Below, piece after piece: positions 39,556 through 52,300 of a DNA stretch of 64,000 bases. This stretch comes from Neocallimastix lanati (nom. inval.). Its lineage: Eukaryota; Neocallimastigomycota; Neocallimastigomycetes; Neocallimastigales; Neocallimastigaceae. The notes under the pieces were generated by a model. That model was given only the letters and a program-made list of their open reading frames with translations. It did not search any database and had not been told where the DNA came from. A program made the position numbers and the translations under genes. The DNA is taken from positions 697,501-761,500 of the forward strand of contig JACVTC010000080.1 in the NCBI GenBank assembly GCA_016946835.1, written 5' to 3'. How positions within the stretch are numbered: position 1 is the stretch's first letter; each line of letters starts with the position of its first letter.

Positions 39556-40900
39556 TTATTTAATAAATAAATTGTTAATATATACAAATATAAACTATAG
39601 TTATTAATATTATTTAATTTATTACTTTTATTTTCATCTCTATCTTCGTTAATAAATAATATCTTTTTTCCTTTCTTTTCTTCTTTCTAATTTATATAAA
39701 TTTATTATATACATAAAATAAATATAAAATAAAATAATTTAAAAGAAATAATAACAATGAGAACAAAAATAAGAAATATTAATTATAAATTTTAATATTG
39801 AAATAATTAAAAAGGTAATTATAAACTAATAATAAAGATGTAAATTGGAATACTTACTTCCTTTTCCCTTTTTAATCTTTCACAAAATAATCCTAATTTT
39901 AAATGGAATAATTTATTATTATTATTATTATTATATTATATTAAATATTAATATTTAAAATGAAAAAATAGTTAAAAAAAAAATATAACGGTCAAAAATT
40001 ATTGCATTATTCATAATTACTATTTATTTCAGCTGATGATTTATCTGTATCAAGATTAACAAAACTCCCATTTTGGCTTAAATGAATTTTATTAATTTCA
40101 TTTTTTGATTTAGTTAACCTCGGTTGGTGAATTGTTTTTTCTTTTTCATTAAGAAATCTTTTTTTCAAATTTATGGATTTAATTAACCTCGGATTTTTTT
40201 CTTTATACTTTTTTTCTTGTAAATCTAAGTGTAAATCAAAAGGACTTTCTTGACGGATTGTTTTATTATTTCTTAAAGAATCTGTTATAATGTTTATTAA
40301 ATAAAAATAAAAATTAATATTGAATATACTTATAATCTATTAGATTAAATATATATTATGCCAATATATTATTATATTTATTTATTATGCTGAAAATAAA
40401 ATTATTTATGATACAGCTTTTTAATTACAATTAGATTATTTATGTTTAAAACATTAATAATAAATCAAGTAATTATAATATTAATAATAATAATTATAAT
40501 TATAATTATAATTATAATTATAATTATAATTATAATTATAATTATAATAATATAATAATAATAAATAATTTTTGTACAAAAAAATTTTTTTAAGAACAAA
40601 TTTGAAATGATTATTTAATTAAGAAATAAATTTATTTATAATTACTATTAAAATATTATAAAATTCTTGATTGACTTTTTTTTTTATATAAATTTTTTCT
40701 TTAATTATTTGGATTTTTTATTACTAACCATTTAAATTATTTATAGGAGAGTATCCAATACTACTACTTTTTTTTTTCTTTTTTTGATTAGGAGAAAAAA
40801 ATTTTTTATCATTGTTTGGTTCAGTCGGTCGTCTTCCTGGTACAATTATAGGCACAGGATCACCAGTTTTTAATGACTCAGCTGATTCTTTTTCTGACAT
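33487..40900 (-). CDS. ULP/SENP-type SUMO protease with split catalytic domain
   Basis: Fourteen exons on the minus strand: 40900-40729, 40281-40021, 39892-39858, 39686-39626, 39513-39330, 39184-39134, 39043-38930, 38809-38723, 38596-38492, 38326-35636, 35532-35461, 35290-35218, 35060-34962, 34398-33487; 4917 nt, 1638 aa, phase-consistent and stop-free. C48 peptidase motifs are LLIYPFKGIDSVIITTEDVE, FLNDSIIEFYLKYL, RYLMIPIN, YHWHMLVIFNPG (His359), FIIFDSLAYTPQHIHVIKAI (Asp1261) and YYDCGIYLLQYME (Cys1312), so the His-Asp-Cys triad is complete. Order and wording fit the ULP2/SENP6/SENP7 branch, which trims poly-SUMO chains in the nucleus. About 885 residues rich in Ser, Asn, Asp and Glu, all in exon 10, lie between the His and Asp motifs. 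SENP6/7 also have catalytic-domain inserts, but far smaller. The N-terminal 240 residues and C-terminal 300 residues are basic and low-complexity. Confidence 0.92.
34501..34956. repeat. AAAAT pentanucleotide microsatellite in the SUMO protease intron
   Basis: About 90 copies of AAAAT with a few AAAT slips, making up most of the 563-bp intron 34399-34961. On the minus strand it reads as alternating Phe/Leu/Tyr codons, which creates a false open frame. Confidence 0.95.
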
Positions 40901-41480
40901 CTTTATTTATTAAATAAATAAATTTTTTTTAAAAAGATATTTTGAACTCTTGTGGATTTTAAAAAGTTGAATTATAATAAATTATAATATTTTATTTTTA
41001 ATATGAACTATCAATCTTGTTTAAACCCGCCCTGTTCTGTTTATCTGTGAGAAAACCTTGCAAGTTAATTCAGTACTTGTACAATTCATCTATTTTTATT
41101 GTTTATAATAATAAATTTTTTTTTTTTTTTTTTTTTTGTTTATATATATATATATATAATATAAGTTATTAATGAAATCTGAAAAAAAAAAAACGCTTTC
41201 ACTTCTGATTACTATTTAATTTTTATAACACCAGTATAATTAAAATTTTCTTCTGATATAAAAATAAATTTTTAATTAAAACTAAAAATCAAAACAAAAA
41301 TTGATTAACGAAAAAAAAATATCATCTGACAATTTACAAAATTATATAATAAATAAAAACTATTGAGAATCATCATAATTTTATGTTAAGTTCTATATTT
41401 AAAATTACTATTAATAATAATCTTAATTTTCATGAGAAAAAAAAAATAAATAAATAAATAAATAAATTAGTAAATAAATA

Positions 41481-41554
<74 letters not shown>

Positions 41555-41656
41555 TGATGATATATGTTGTTTATTTATTAATAATGCATAAATATTATGT
41601 TTAGCAAGGAGAGAAGTGGATACTACATTAATGATATTTTATATAGAATATATATC
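40901..41656. other. Spacer upstream of the SUMO protease
   Basis: Probable promoter region of the protease. An AAT microsatellite covers about 41481-41551. A slightly GC-richer patch lies at about 41015-41090. No motif could be named. Confidence 0.5.
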
Positions 41657-41687
41657 ACGTGAATATATTTGCTGCATATATTCACGT
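41657..41687. repeat. Perfect 12-bp inverted repeat
   Basis: ACGTGAATATAT (41657-41668) and ATATATTCACGT (41676-41687) are exact reverse complements around a 7-base loop. It lies just outside the copia fragments and could be part of an LTR or a separate hairpin. Confidence 0.8.
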
Positions 41688-41769
41688 TACACAAAATACA
41701 ATAATTGTTAACATAAATTAAATAATACTAATTTTCATATTATATTACTATTAATAATTATTAATATGA

Positions 41770-42430
41770 TATTATATTTATTGATATGCTTTAATTATGT
41801 ATTAATTTCACCATTTTCCATGATACATTTACTTGCCTGATTATCAATATAGATTTTTACATTTAATTTTTTATTTAATATTTCTTTAATAATGATATTT
41901 AATCATAGTGTTCTCTTGATACTTTTACATTTACTTGCCTGATTATCAATATAGATTTTTACATTTAATTTCTTATTTAATATTTCTTTAATAATGATAT
42001 TTAATCATAGTGTTCTCTTGATACTTTCTGAAGTACTTAATTTAATAATTTTTTGTACTATATATATATTTTAAAGTATTTATTACTTTTATCCAGTCTG
42101 AATTTGTTGGTTGTTCACTTTTCCTGGAAACTTTATTTATAGCAAATGAAATTTCAGTCTTTTACATTTTGATGATTAGAGATTTAATTGCACTTTTATA
42201 TTTTGCTTTGTCGAATGGTTTTTTATTTTCATTTATGTTGTCTCCTGTGTAAAGTGTTTTTCTTTTTTGAGTTTTGTTTATGTTGAACTTATCTAGCATA
42301 ATTTCAATAAAACCTTTCTGAGAAATTATGTAACTATTATTTTGTTTTTTCACTTTAATACTTTATTTATGATGTATTTTGTTTCTCCAGCAATAGCCAT
42401 ATCATCAACGTAGAGTTCAATTATAATTTA
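41770..42430 (-). mobile_element. Ty1/copia fragment: RT C-terminus and RNase H
   Basis: Read leftwards, the minus strand gives IIELYVDDMAIAGETKYII (RT catalytic YVDD, about 42424-42370), then ISQKGFIEIMLDKFNI, then ENKKPFDKAKYKSAIKSL. After a gap it gives RNase H (SIKRTL, KIYIDNQASKC, MENGEIN). A 102-bp (34-codon) tandem duplication lies inside RNase H. Stops and frameshifts mark it as inactive. Confidence 0.85.
41825..42028. repeat. 102-bp tandem duplication in copia RNase H
   Basis: The sequence starting ACATTTACTTGCCTGATTAT occurs at 41825 and again at 41927 with one visible base difference (TTTTTTATT versus TTTCTTATT) over a full 102-bp period. The length is a multiple of three, so the frame is kept across it. 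Confidence 0.92.
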
Positions 42431-42479
42431 GTTTTAATATGTACTTGAAGAAATGTTTAGTATAATTGAAACTTTAAAG

Positions 42480-43420
42480 GGAAAGTAATAAATTATCTCT
42501 AATAGAGAAAAATTAAAATATATGCATAAATCAATGTTCTAAAACTTCAGAAACTATTTAAATATTGACGAAGATACGAGTACAACAAATATGTACAATA
42601 AGATAAGCAAAAAAGTTAAACATGATTAGCTTCTCAAGAAGAAGAAAAAGACTGCAAATTGCTATCATCAAGATGACCCAATGGAAATAGATAAAGTAGA
42701 AATGGCAAGAATGAATAATAAATATATTGACGAATTAAAGGAAAATAATATAAAATTATATTAAAAGCTTTAGAAAATATGAATTTAAAATTACCACATA
42801 GTTTTATTATTAATAAAATACTAGAAGAAGTATTTTACAATAAAAAAGTTAGTTTAAAATATATTAAAATATTTGATTTCATAACAAATTATAAAGATTA
42901 TTCCAAAGACAAAGGAAAATTCGAGTCACATACTAATAATGGAATATTTCTTGGATTCGATGAACAATCTTAATATTATTTTATTATGGATTATAAAAAT
43001 TATAAAATGTATCATGTCAGAGAAATTCGGTTTATTGAAAACGAACCAGCTAATATACCACCTATATCACCTTCTGAAATATAATTAAGTGAATTATCAT
43101 ATAGTAATATCTTTAACTTTAACTTTATTAACAATAAACAACCAACAAATCATAATAGCTTAATAAGTATAATATATGACAATAATTAAAATTTTAATTA
43201 TCAATCAAACGATGCTAATTTTTTATTTCAAAAATCAAATTTAAACAATAATTCTGATGAAGATAAGATAGAAATTGAACCAGAATTTTTATAACTTAAA
43301 AGAAACAAAGGATTATCAAAATATCAGCAATAGTTAAAATTTTTACGCAATAACTTAAATAATAATTTTTATAAAAATTACTATAATTAAAATGATCAAA
43401 ACATTTCAAAAAATAAAAAT
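42480..43420 (+). mobile_element. Ty1/copia fragment: gag end joined to integrase C-terminus
   Basis: Plus strand, opposite to the preceding fragment. About 42640-42760 reads TANCYHQDDPMEIDKVEMAR (gag-like). 42779-42973 reads KLPHSFIINKILEEVFYNKK, VSLKYIKIFDFI and KFESHTNNGIFLGFDEQS, then YYFIMDYKNYKMYHVREIRF and IENEPANIPPISPSE. This is the integrase C-terminal region with its GIFLGYD and VxFxE motifs. Protease and integrase core are missing. An Asn-rich linker with stops follows. Confidence 0.8.
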
Positions 43421-43447
43421 TTCAGGTTTTTTATTAATAAAAATGAT

Positions 43448-43831
<384 letters not shown>

Positions 43832-43978
43832 GCAATTATAATTATAAAAAGTGATAATTACTTAATAATTATACTATATTTACTCATATTATTTTATATA
43901 TTTATTTATTATATAATATTTATTAACAAGCATTTATATTAATGTTTTATGTAAATTAGTAATATTTTGCATAAATTT

Positions 43979-44964
43979 ATGTTAACAATCAATAATACAC
44001 CACCTGTTGTTAACAATAATGTTCTAAATCCGTTATTGGATAAGAGAACCAAAAAAATAATTATTAAAGAGGCTTAGAAGATTGATGCCAAATTGATATT
44101 AATGATTAATAAAAATGCTGATGAAAATGTATTAAAAGAGATTAGTCGTCAAACTAATAGCTTATCATATTATGGAAAGACTCATGGGAAAACACGGTAA
44201 CAATAATGCTGATATGGAGTTAAATACTTGGAAACTCTTAAAAGAATTATATTAGAAAGGTCATATGTTGAAAATTGGGATGACTCTAAAGAGAAAAATG
44301 AAGATTCTATGGATATTGATTTATTTAGCAATAGGAAAAAGGCTCTAAAATTAAATAAAAATTCATCTAATTTCAATATCAATAAGAAAAATAAATATAG
44401 ATATAAAAAGAGATAATAAAAGTTATTGTTATATATGTGATTTGAACGGATTTTCCACAAAGGAACGTTATTTTAATCTCTAAAATAGAGAAATTAATTT
44501 TAAAAAATCAAAATAATAGCAACAAAGGGAGGCAAACCAGCATCAAGAGAAGAAATCCATGAATTGTTTAGAAAATTCAAGAAACTATAATAATTATGAT
44601 AAAACTACTTTAAAATAAATTTAATTGAAAATAATAATTATATTTAAAATAATAATATATATAAAGATTGACTACTCAGAAGAAAATAATGAAGTTGAAA
44701 AAGATAAATTAATGATGAAATTAAGTTAAATGAAATTGAAAACTCGAATGGAATTTATATTTTACTCAAAAATAACTGAATAATTAATAATAATGAAATT
44801 TATAATTTAAAAGAATATAAAATTTTAAAAGAAAATATTTATAAAAATAATAAAAATTTTCAGAAAAATATCTTACTTAGTATTCCAATTAATAATACTA
44901 ATATTGCATATAATAAAAATTGCATGTCCTGAATTGAAATATGAAAATGAAACTAGTTTAATAG

Positions 44965-44966
<2 letters not shown>
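43979..44966 (+). mobile_element. Ty1/copia gag fragment with decayed zinc knuckle
   Basis: Opens with ATG (MLTINNTPPVVNNNVLNPLL), then DAKLILMINKNADENVLKEI, RRIILE-like sequence and WDDSKEKNEDSMDIDL. At about 44423 it gives CYICDLNGFSTKERYF, a CCHC knuckle (C-x2-C-x4-H-x4-C) in which the His and last Cys positions are Phe and Arg. Several in-frame stops occur. Faint coding continues to about 44940, where an A run (44969-45006) cuts it off. Gag would have packaged element RNA. It may be the 5' part of a second copia copy lying next to the 42480-43420 piece. Confidence 0.75.
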
Positions 44967-45006
<40 letters not shown>

Positions 45007-45008
<2 letters not shown>

Positions 45009-45135
45009 TCTAATGGATCCTGATGTTTTAAATAATTCTTTTAAAAAGAAAAAAGTATTGAATATATTTATCATTTGTAACACATTAGATTCGTGTGTAT
45101 CACGTGTATCAATAATTCTTATATACATAATTTCA

Positions 45136-45179
<44 letters not shown>

Positions 45180-48100
45180 TAATTACAAAACATATTGTAA
45201 TGACTTAATAATAGTACTATTAATAATAATTACTACTCATAGTAATAATTGATTAAAAATTTATAGAATGATAATTAATGATAGAAGATTACTTTATTTA
45301 CAACTATTATTAAATAAAGAATTTAATATAATATTTAATTTTACTATATTATTATTAATATATTTATTGATAAATACTAATTTTTTTAATGAAAGATTAA
45401 AAATAAAATTTTTATATTATTATCATCATTATTTATAATCTATGAATATTTTCAGATTTAAAATAAAAGAATATTGTTTTAAAAGTTATTATTTTGTTTA
45501 AAAAAAATGTTAAAAATATAATAAATTATATTTTATACAGATTAAATTAAAAATTTTATTCACATTGTTTTTTATAATTTTGTTATCTATGTAATGTTAA
45601 AATCTCTATTAATAAGTAATAAATAATAATTATAAACTAATAAATAAGTAAATAATAAATATAATAAATAATAAATTATAAATAATAAATAATAAATAAT
45701 AAATAATAAATAATAAATAATAAATAATAAATAATAAATGATAAATAATTGAATAATAAATAATAAATAATAAATAATAAATAATAAATAATAAATAAAA
45801 AATAATAAATAATAAATAATAAATAATAAATAATAAATAATAAATAATAAATAATAAATAAAAAATAATAAATAATAAATAATAAATAATAAATAAAAAA
45901 TAATAAATAATAAATTACTTTTGTTATGTTCAAAGGCATTTTATATATTTTTTTAAAATAAAAAATTTTTCAACAATATAAAAATATAATTGAACCTAGA
46001 CTAGAGGAACAATATTCTATTTTATTTTTTCCATTTAAAATATTAATTTTAATTAATATTAAAGTACGTTACACAAATTTATATTTATTTCATTAGTACT
46101 ATTTTTCTTTTTTTATTTATCCTTTAAAATATTACTTTATATACATAAAAATATATCTATATAATAAAAATAATAGTTTATTTATTGTTGTATCAATAAT
46201 AATTCTCATACTAAATATATTAATTATTTTCTTTTGATTATTTTAACTTTTATTAGATATTTTATGCTTTATTTCTTTCTGTGTATATGTTAATTATAAA
46301 TCAACTTTTTTGAAGAGTTCTATTAATATAAATAGAGTTTTTAATTTTTAGGCTTAAAAAAAAATTCGCATATTGACAAATGTTTAATTGTAAAAAAAGT
46401 TTTTTATAACAAAAGGGTTAATGAAAAACAGAATTTTGATTAATCAAATATAAAAACTAAAATTTTAGTCTTCTATTTAAGATAAAGAGTTATCATCTCT
46501 ATTTCATTTATGAATAGGTATATTAATAAATATTTGTTATATTTTATATATTTTTGAATAGTTATTTAAAAAAAAATTAATAATATTAAAAAAAAAATAT
46601 AATAATATAATAAAATATTTTAAATGTTGAAAAAAAAAAAAAAAACACTTCTAGTATTTTATTGTATATATATATATATGTTTTTTTTTTTTTGGGATTT
46701 GATTATTTCAATTTTATAAATTTATTATTATAAGAAATTACATTATCATTTTATTCAAATAAATATAAATATTAAGTATAAATATTTCATAGAACAAAAG
46801 TAAGAAAATTTAAAATAAGTCCAGATATATATTATTATAGAATAATTATCATAGAATAAATATTTTCTAACTCATTTTAATATTATGAGTAATGATATTA
46901 TTCTTTTATAATTATATATTAATTTATTTATTTTAATATTTAATATAATAAATAAATTATTCTTTTATTCTTTTAAAAAAAATAAAAGAAACTTTTTTTT
47001 TTTATATTAATTTATTTTTTTAAGATACAGAAAATTTAAAAAATGACAATATATTATATTATACTTCTTATTTGACTGTTATTATATCTAATAGTATATA
47101 ATTGATTAAAATAAAAATTTATTTTTGAATTAATTATTAAATAAATTATATTAATATAATAATTAAATATATATTTGTGAATTTTAATCTGTACTAATAA
47201 ATTTTCAATGGTTTATAAATAAAATATTTATAATTAAATTAATTAATAAATATCTTTTAAATTATATAAAATTAAATTATAATCCACTTTAATAATTATA
47301 ATTTTGATTAAAATAATATAAATAAAATAGTATATTACCCAATTTATAAAATATAATATTTTTTTTTTTTATTATAATTATATAATACTAATATAATGTA
47401 AAACAATATAAAACAAAAATAATACTAATAATAAAAAAAATATTAATATAATTAACATTATTGACTAGTATTTAATAAAATATATGAATATTTTATTAAA
47501 TAAATAAAAGAAAAAGAATTACATACATAATAAAAATTCATTAAATAATATATATATATCATCAATTAATGATATATTTATGTATCAAATATTAAATTTA
47601 ACTTTTTTTTATAATAATAAAATATTTAGTTTATAATAATTCAATAATTTTATTATAAAGTTTATTGTATATTTAATTTTTCTTTTGAACAATTAATGTT
47701 GAATATATATATATTGTATACTATTATATACTATAATATAGTATATTAATTAAGTAGAGTTTTTACTTCCATTATAAGAAAAAAACCTTTTATTTAATTT
47801 ATTCAAAAAAAAATTTTTTTTAATATGCTGTTTTATAACAAAAATTAACTTTTTATTAATTATTCTACTTTAGTATTTCTTCTAATTTTCTTTCTTGTTT
47901 TATTAAACTTTTAATTTGAAATTTATTATTATTTTTTAATAAAATTTTTAATTATATTGTAATATTAAAACCTTATAAGAAAAAAATAACAGAAATATAT
48001 ATTTATCAATAAAATAATTTTTTTTATAATTAAATATATATTAATAAAGTTAAAGAATAATAATAAAAAAAAAAAAAAAAAAAAGAAAAACAAAACAAAA

Positions 48101-49342
48101 CAAAAAAAAAAAAGATAATAAAAGGAAAGAGAAGGAAAACTACTATGAATATTTAAAAAATATTCTTATTTATTATTTCACATTAATTAATTCATAAGAA
48201 TGCTTTTTGAATTTGTTCGTGTATATAATATGCTTTATTTTTTATTATAAGTTTATATTGAAGAATATAAAACTTGACAATATATTTAACATCGTATATA
48301 AATAATACCAATTAATTATTCATTTAAAATAAATTTACTAATAATAATATTTTATTAATAAAATTCTTTTTTTTATTTTTATTGAAAAATTCAATAAATA
48401 AAGAGAATACTAAAGTGAATAGGAACTATTAAATAGTTAATATTATGATATAATAAAGACTTTTTTAGTGTAATTATATATTTAGATAGTACTCCTTTAC
48501 TAAGATAATTATTTTTTTGTATATATGTATATTTAAAAAAACAAGAAACAAAAAACAAAATTAAATAAAATTAAAACGAAACGAATCGAAACGAAACGAA
48601 ATATATTTGTATATACAAAATTACAGTGAAAGAAGAAACAAGAAAAAAAAAAAAATTAATTAAAGATTATTAATAATTTTATTTTTTTTTTTGTTTTCCT
48701 TTTGCATATTTCATTTGATCAATAATTAATAATATTACAATATTACATATATATAGCTAGTAATGTTATATTATTTTTATCAAAAAAAATATATAATATA
48801 TAATATATAAAATTTTTATATTTGTTGTTATTGAAAAACTTCAATATTATTATAATACTAAAATATACAAAATAAGAATAATAATAAAATTATATATTTA
48901 ATAGAAAGGTATATTTTTAAATAAATTAATGTATATGTAGTAATAAAAATTAAATTTAACATTTTATTTTTTTATTTTTATTTTTATTTTTTCATTTATA
49001 TATATAATAATAATAATTAAATTTACATTTTATTTTTTATTTTTATTTTTTTTTCTTTCATTTTTTATATATTATATATTGAAAGTTAATAATATATATA
49101 TTATTTCAAAATTGATTTTGAAATAAGTCGAAATAATTTTTTTAGAATTAATTTAATAAAATCAACAATAATAAAAATTCCATTCAATTTTTAAATATTT
49201 GTAAATCTATTAAATTTTTTAATTAAACATTCAATTATTTAAATTAATCAATAAATTTAACCTTGATTAGTTTTGCTATAAATCTTTTTTTTGTTTTTTT
49301 TGTTTAATAATATACCAATTATATATATGAATATATTTAATC
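45007..49342. other. Long AT-rich spacer upstream of the CAP-Gly gene
   Basis: 4.3 kb without a recognisable gene. It includes a heptanucleotide array (separate entry), a small AAACG-type repeat at about 48574-48601 and many A/T runs. The CAP-Gly gene promoter should lie at the right end. Confidence 0.65.
45640..45915. repeat. TAATAAA heptanucleotide array
   Basis: About 38 near-perfect copies of TAATAAA with occasional indels. The minus strand reads as a false hydrophobic open frame rich in Tyr, Leu and Ile. Confidence 0.9.
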
Positions 49343-52300
49343 ATGTCTAAACTACCTACTTATGGAATATCTACTAAAAATAATTTAAAATTTCAAACAC
49401 CATCAAAAATTGGTGGCGCAAAATATTCAATGAAATCGAAAACTTCCTTATCACCAACTTTGGAAATAAATCATAAAAGCAATACCCAAAAAAATATTGA
49501 TTATGATGTAAATGTAAATGATTACGTATTTATAAAAACAACAAATCAAAAAGGAACAGTTAGATATGTAGGAGAAACCAAATTTAAAACGGGAATATGG
49601 GTTGGAGTAGAATTAGATAAACGTGGTGTTGGAAAAAATAATGGTACAGTAATGGGTGTAACATATTTTAAATGTCCACCTTTAACAGGTATTTTTATTC
49701 CAATAAGTGCAGTAGAAAAACTAAGTAACGATCAAGGAACTGAAGATAATGTATTAGAAGTATCAACGTCACCTAATACTAGAAGTAAAATTGGCCTAAA
49801 AAATAAAAGTAAAATATCTATTATTACAGATTCTAAAATAAGCAAATCTAAAAGTTCATCACTAAATAAATCAAAATTACATAGTAGTACAGAATCACTA
49901 AAAAAATTGAATTCGTCAAGGTCTTTATCTTCATCATCTATAAAATCTTCATTAGAATTGCCTTCGCCCCAAACATCTCCAACTACTCGTTCAAGTTCTT
50001 CTCATTCGCTATCCAAAGCTCCATTAAAAACAAAAAATCAACCGAAATCTGCAGGTATTGTGTCATCTACAAAAAATATTTATAGTTCACATAGTTTTTC
50101 ACCAAAAATTAATAAAAAGCTTATTCCTCCTCCAAAATCGAAAGAAGATAAAAACGAACAGCATACTTTAATAACAATGAGTAATAATAAAAAAGAACTT
50201 TTAAATGAGCTTAAATCAATCAGGGATAATGTTAATATGGATATAAATAAACGAGATAGTGTTAAAACAATTGGGAATAATGAAGAAAAAATAGGTAATG
50301 AAATTTGTAATGATAGTAGTTGTGAAGATGATACATTAAAAGTTAATGAAAATTTTGAAACTAATACTAATGAAGAAGTTTTAGGTCATTTTGATGATGA
50401 TATTCTTTCTGAAAAATTGTCCGTAACGTCTAGTACAGTAAATGGTTCTCCACAAGATAAAAAGTTTACTTCTATAATTCCAAATAATGGAATGAATAAA
50501 AATTATATTAAAATTGCAAACTCAACACCTGTTTCACCTAAATTAAGACCTAGTAAACGTCTTAGTAATTCAAAACGGCTTAGCTTAGACATAAATGAAT
50601 TCTCAAATAATAAAAAAGGTAATTATTATAGTTTAGAAAGACCTGAATTTATAAAACCAATTAGCGCAATTGAATACCCGAATAAAAAGAGGACAAGTAT
50701 CGCTGGTTCAATTACTAGTGAACATGAATTATTGAAAAGTCCAACTATTGAATCAGATTCTCCAGTAAATTTGAATTTTCAAGCTAGGTCACTTAATTTA
50801 CATCAACAAGCTGAAAATAGTACAGATACCAATGAAGAGAATGATATGTATAGTAAAAATAGTACAGGAACGAAATTAAGATCTAGGGCACATTCTAGTT
50901 CATTTAGTATTGCTAAAAGTAGCTCACCACAGAAGACATCATTGAAACCATCACGATCACTTCTTTTTGATCAGATAAAACGTCATAGTTCTTTGAAATC
51001 AAAAAATGGTAGAAGTATTTCTTTTAGTTCACAAAAGGGCTTAAAATTTACTGATCAAGAATCTATTAAAGACATGTACGAGCAGGAAAAGGATTTAATG
51101 AACAATACATCAGAAGAAATGCGTTATTCAATAGATAAATTTCAAACTCTTATTGACCGTTTAACCCAACAAAATTCAATAGTAAATCATAGTAATGATG
51201 AAAATGATAAAGAATCCAAACAGATTATTGCTGAATTAACCCATGAATTAATAAAAACTAAAGAAGAATCAAAAGAGTTAAAAGAGAGATTGAATAATAC
51301 AGAGAGTAAAATGAATTCACTAATCGGCGAAAAACAATCTTTGGAAAGTTTAATAGAAGATATAAAATCTAAAAAGGATAGTATTCAACAAAATTATCAA
51401 GATAATATGAGTCAACTTCATGGGGATATTGCTGATAAAACCAAAAAATTGGATGATTTAGAAAGTAAATTTAGATATTATTATGAACAATACAATATAG
51501 TTTCAGAGGAATATAATATTTTAAAGGAAAATTTTGACCGGTATGCAGAAGAAGCTAAAAGTGATAGGGAGAACTTGGAGCATGATTTCGCTGATTATAA
51601 AAATCAGCTTTTAATAGAAAGAGAGGATTTAGAGAATAAATTAGAAGAAATGAAAAATCTTTCATATCAGATGAATCAGGATCATCTTCGCGAAAGAACT
51701 GAAGCTGAACAAGAAATAACGCGAGCTAATAATTTAGCTAAACATTATGAAGAACAATGTCAAGAATTAAGTCTTCAAATTCAATCGATGGAAAAGGAAA
51801 TTTTTGAAATGGATGATCATCATCATCAAGTAGAAGTTCATTTTAACAATCAATTTAATCAACAAGAAATGGCATTGGAACAAGCGGATGAACATATTAG
51901 AAACTTAGAAATGACTATTGCTAAGTTACAAGAAGAACGTGATGTTTTAAAAGAAGAAAGTATTCGAAAATTCAATGGATTGGTTGAGGATATGGAAAAA
52001 ACATTAAATGAAAGTGACCAATCTGAAGAGAGATTAAAACAAGAAATTGAATCTTTAACAAAGCAGTCTCAAGAGTATTATCAGTTACTTTCAGAACTTA
52101 CGGATAAATTAGATCAATTGGAAAAAGAAAATGAAGATTGTAAAGTTAATGTTATTAATTGTGTTAATGAATTAGAACGACTTCAAGAGGAATGTAGCGA
52201 ATTAAAATTAGAATTAGAAATTGAAAAGGTAGAAAAAGAAAATTTTGAACAAGAATCTAAAAAGTTTCAGAAAGAAAATGAAGATTTAAAGGAAGAAGTG

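Noticed and set aside
44182-44460. 92-codon minus-strand frame opposite the copia gag fragment
   Set aside because: The plus strand shows gag and zinc-knuckle similarity; the minus frame is antisense noise.
45676-45939. Hydrophobic 87-codon frame rich in Tyr/Leu/Ile
   Set aside because: It is the minus-strand reading of a TAATAAA heptanucleotide array.
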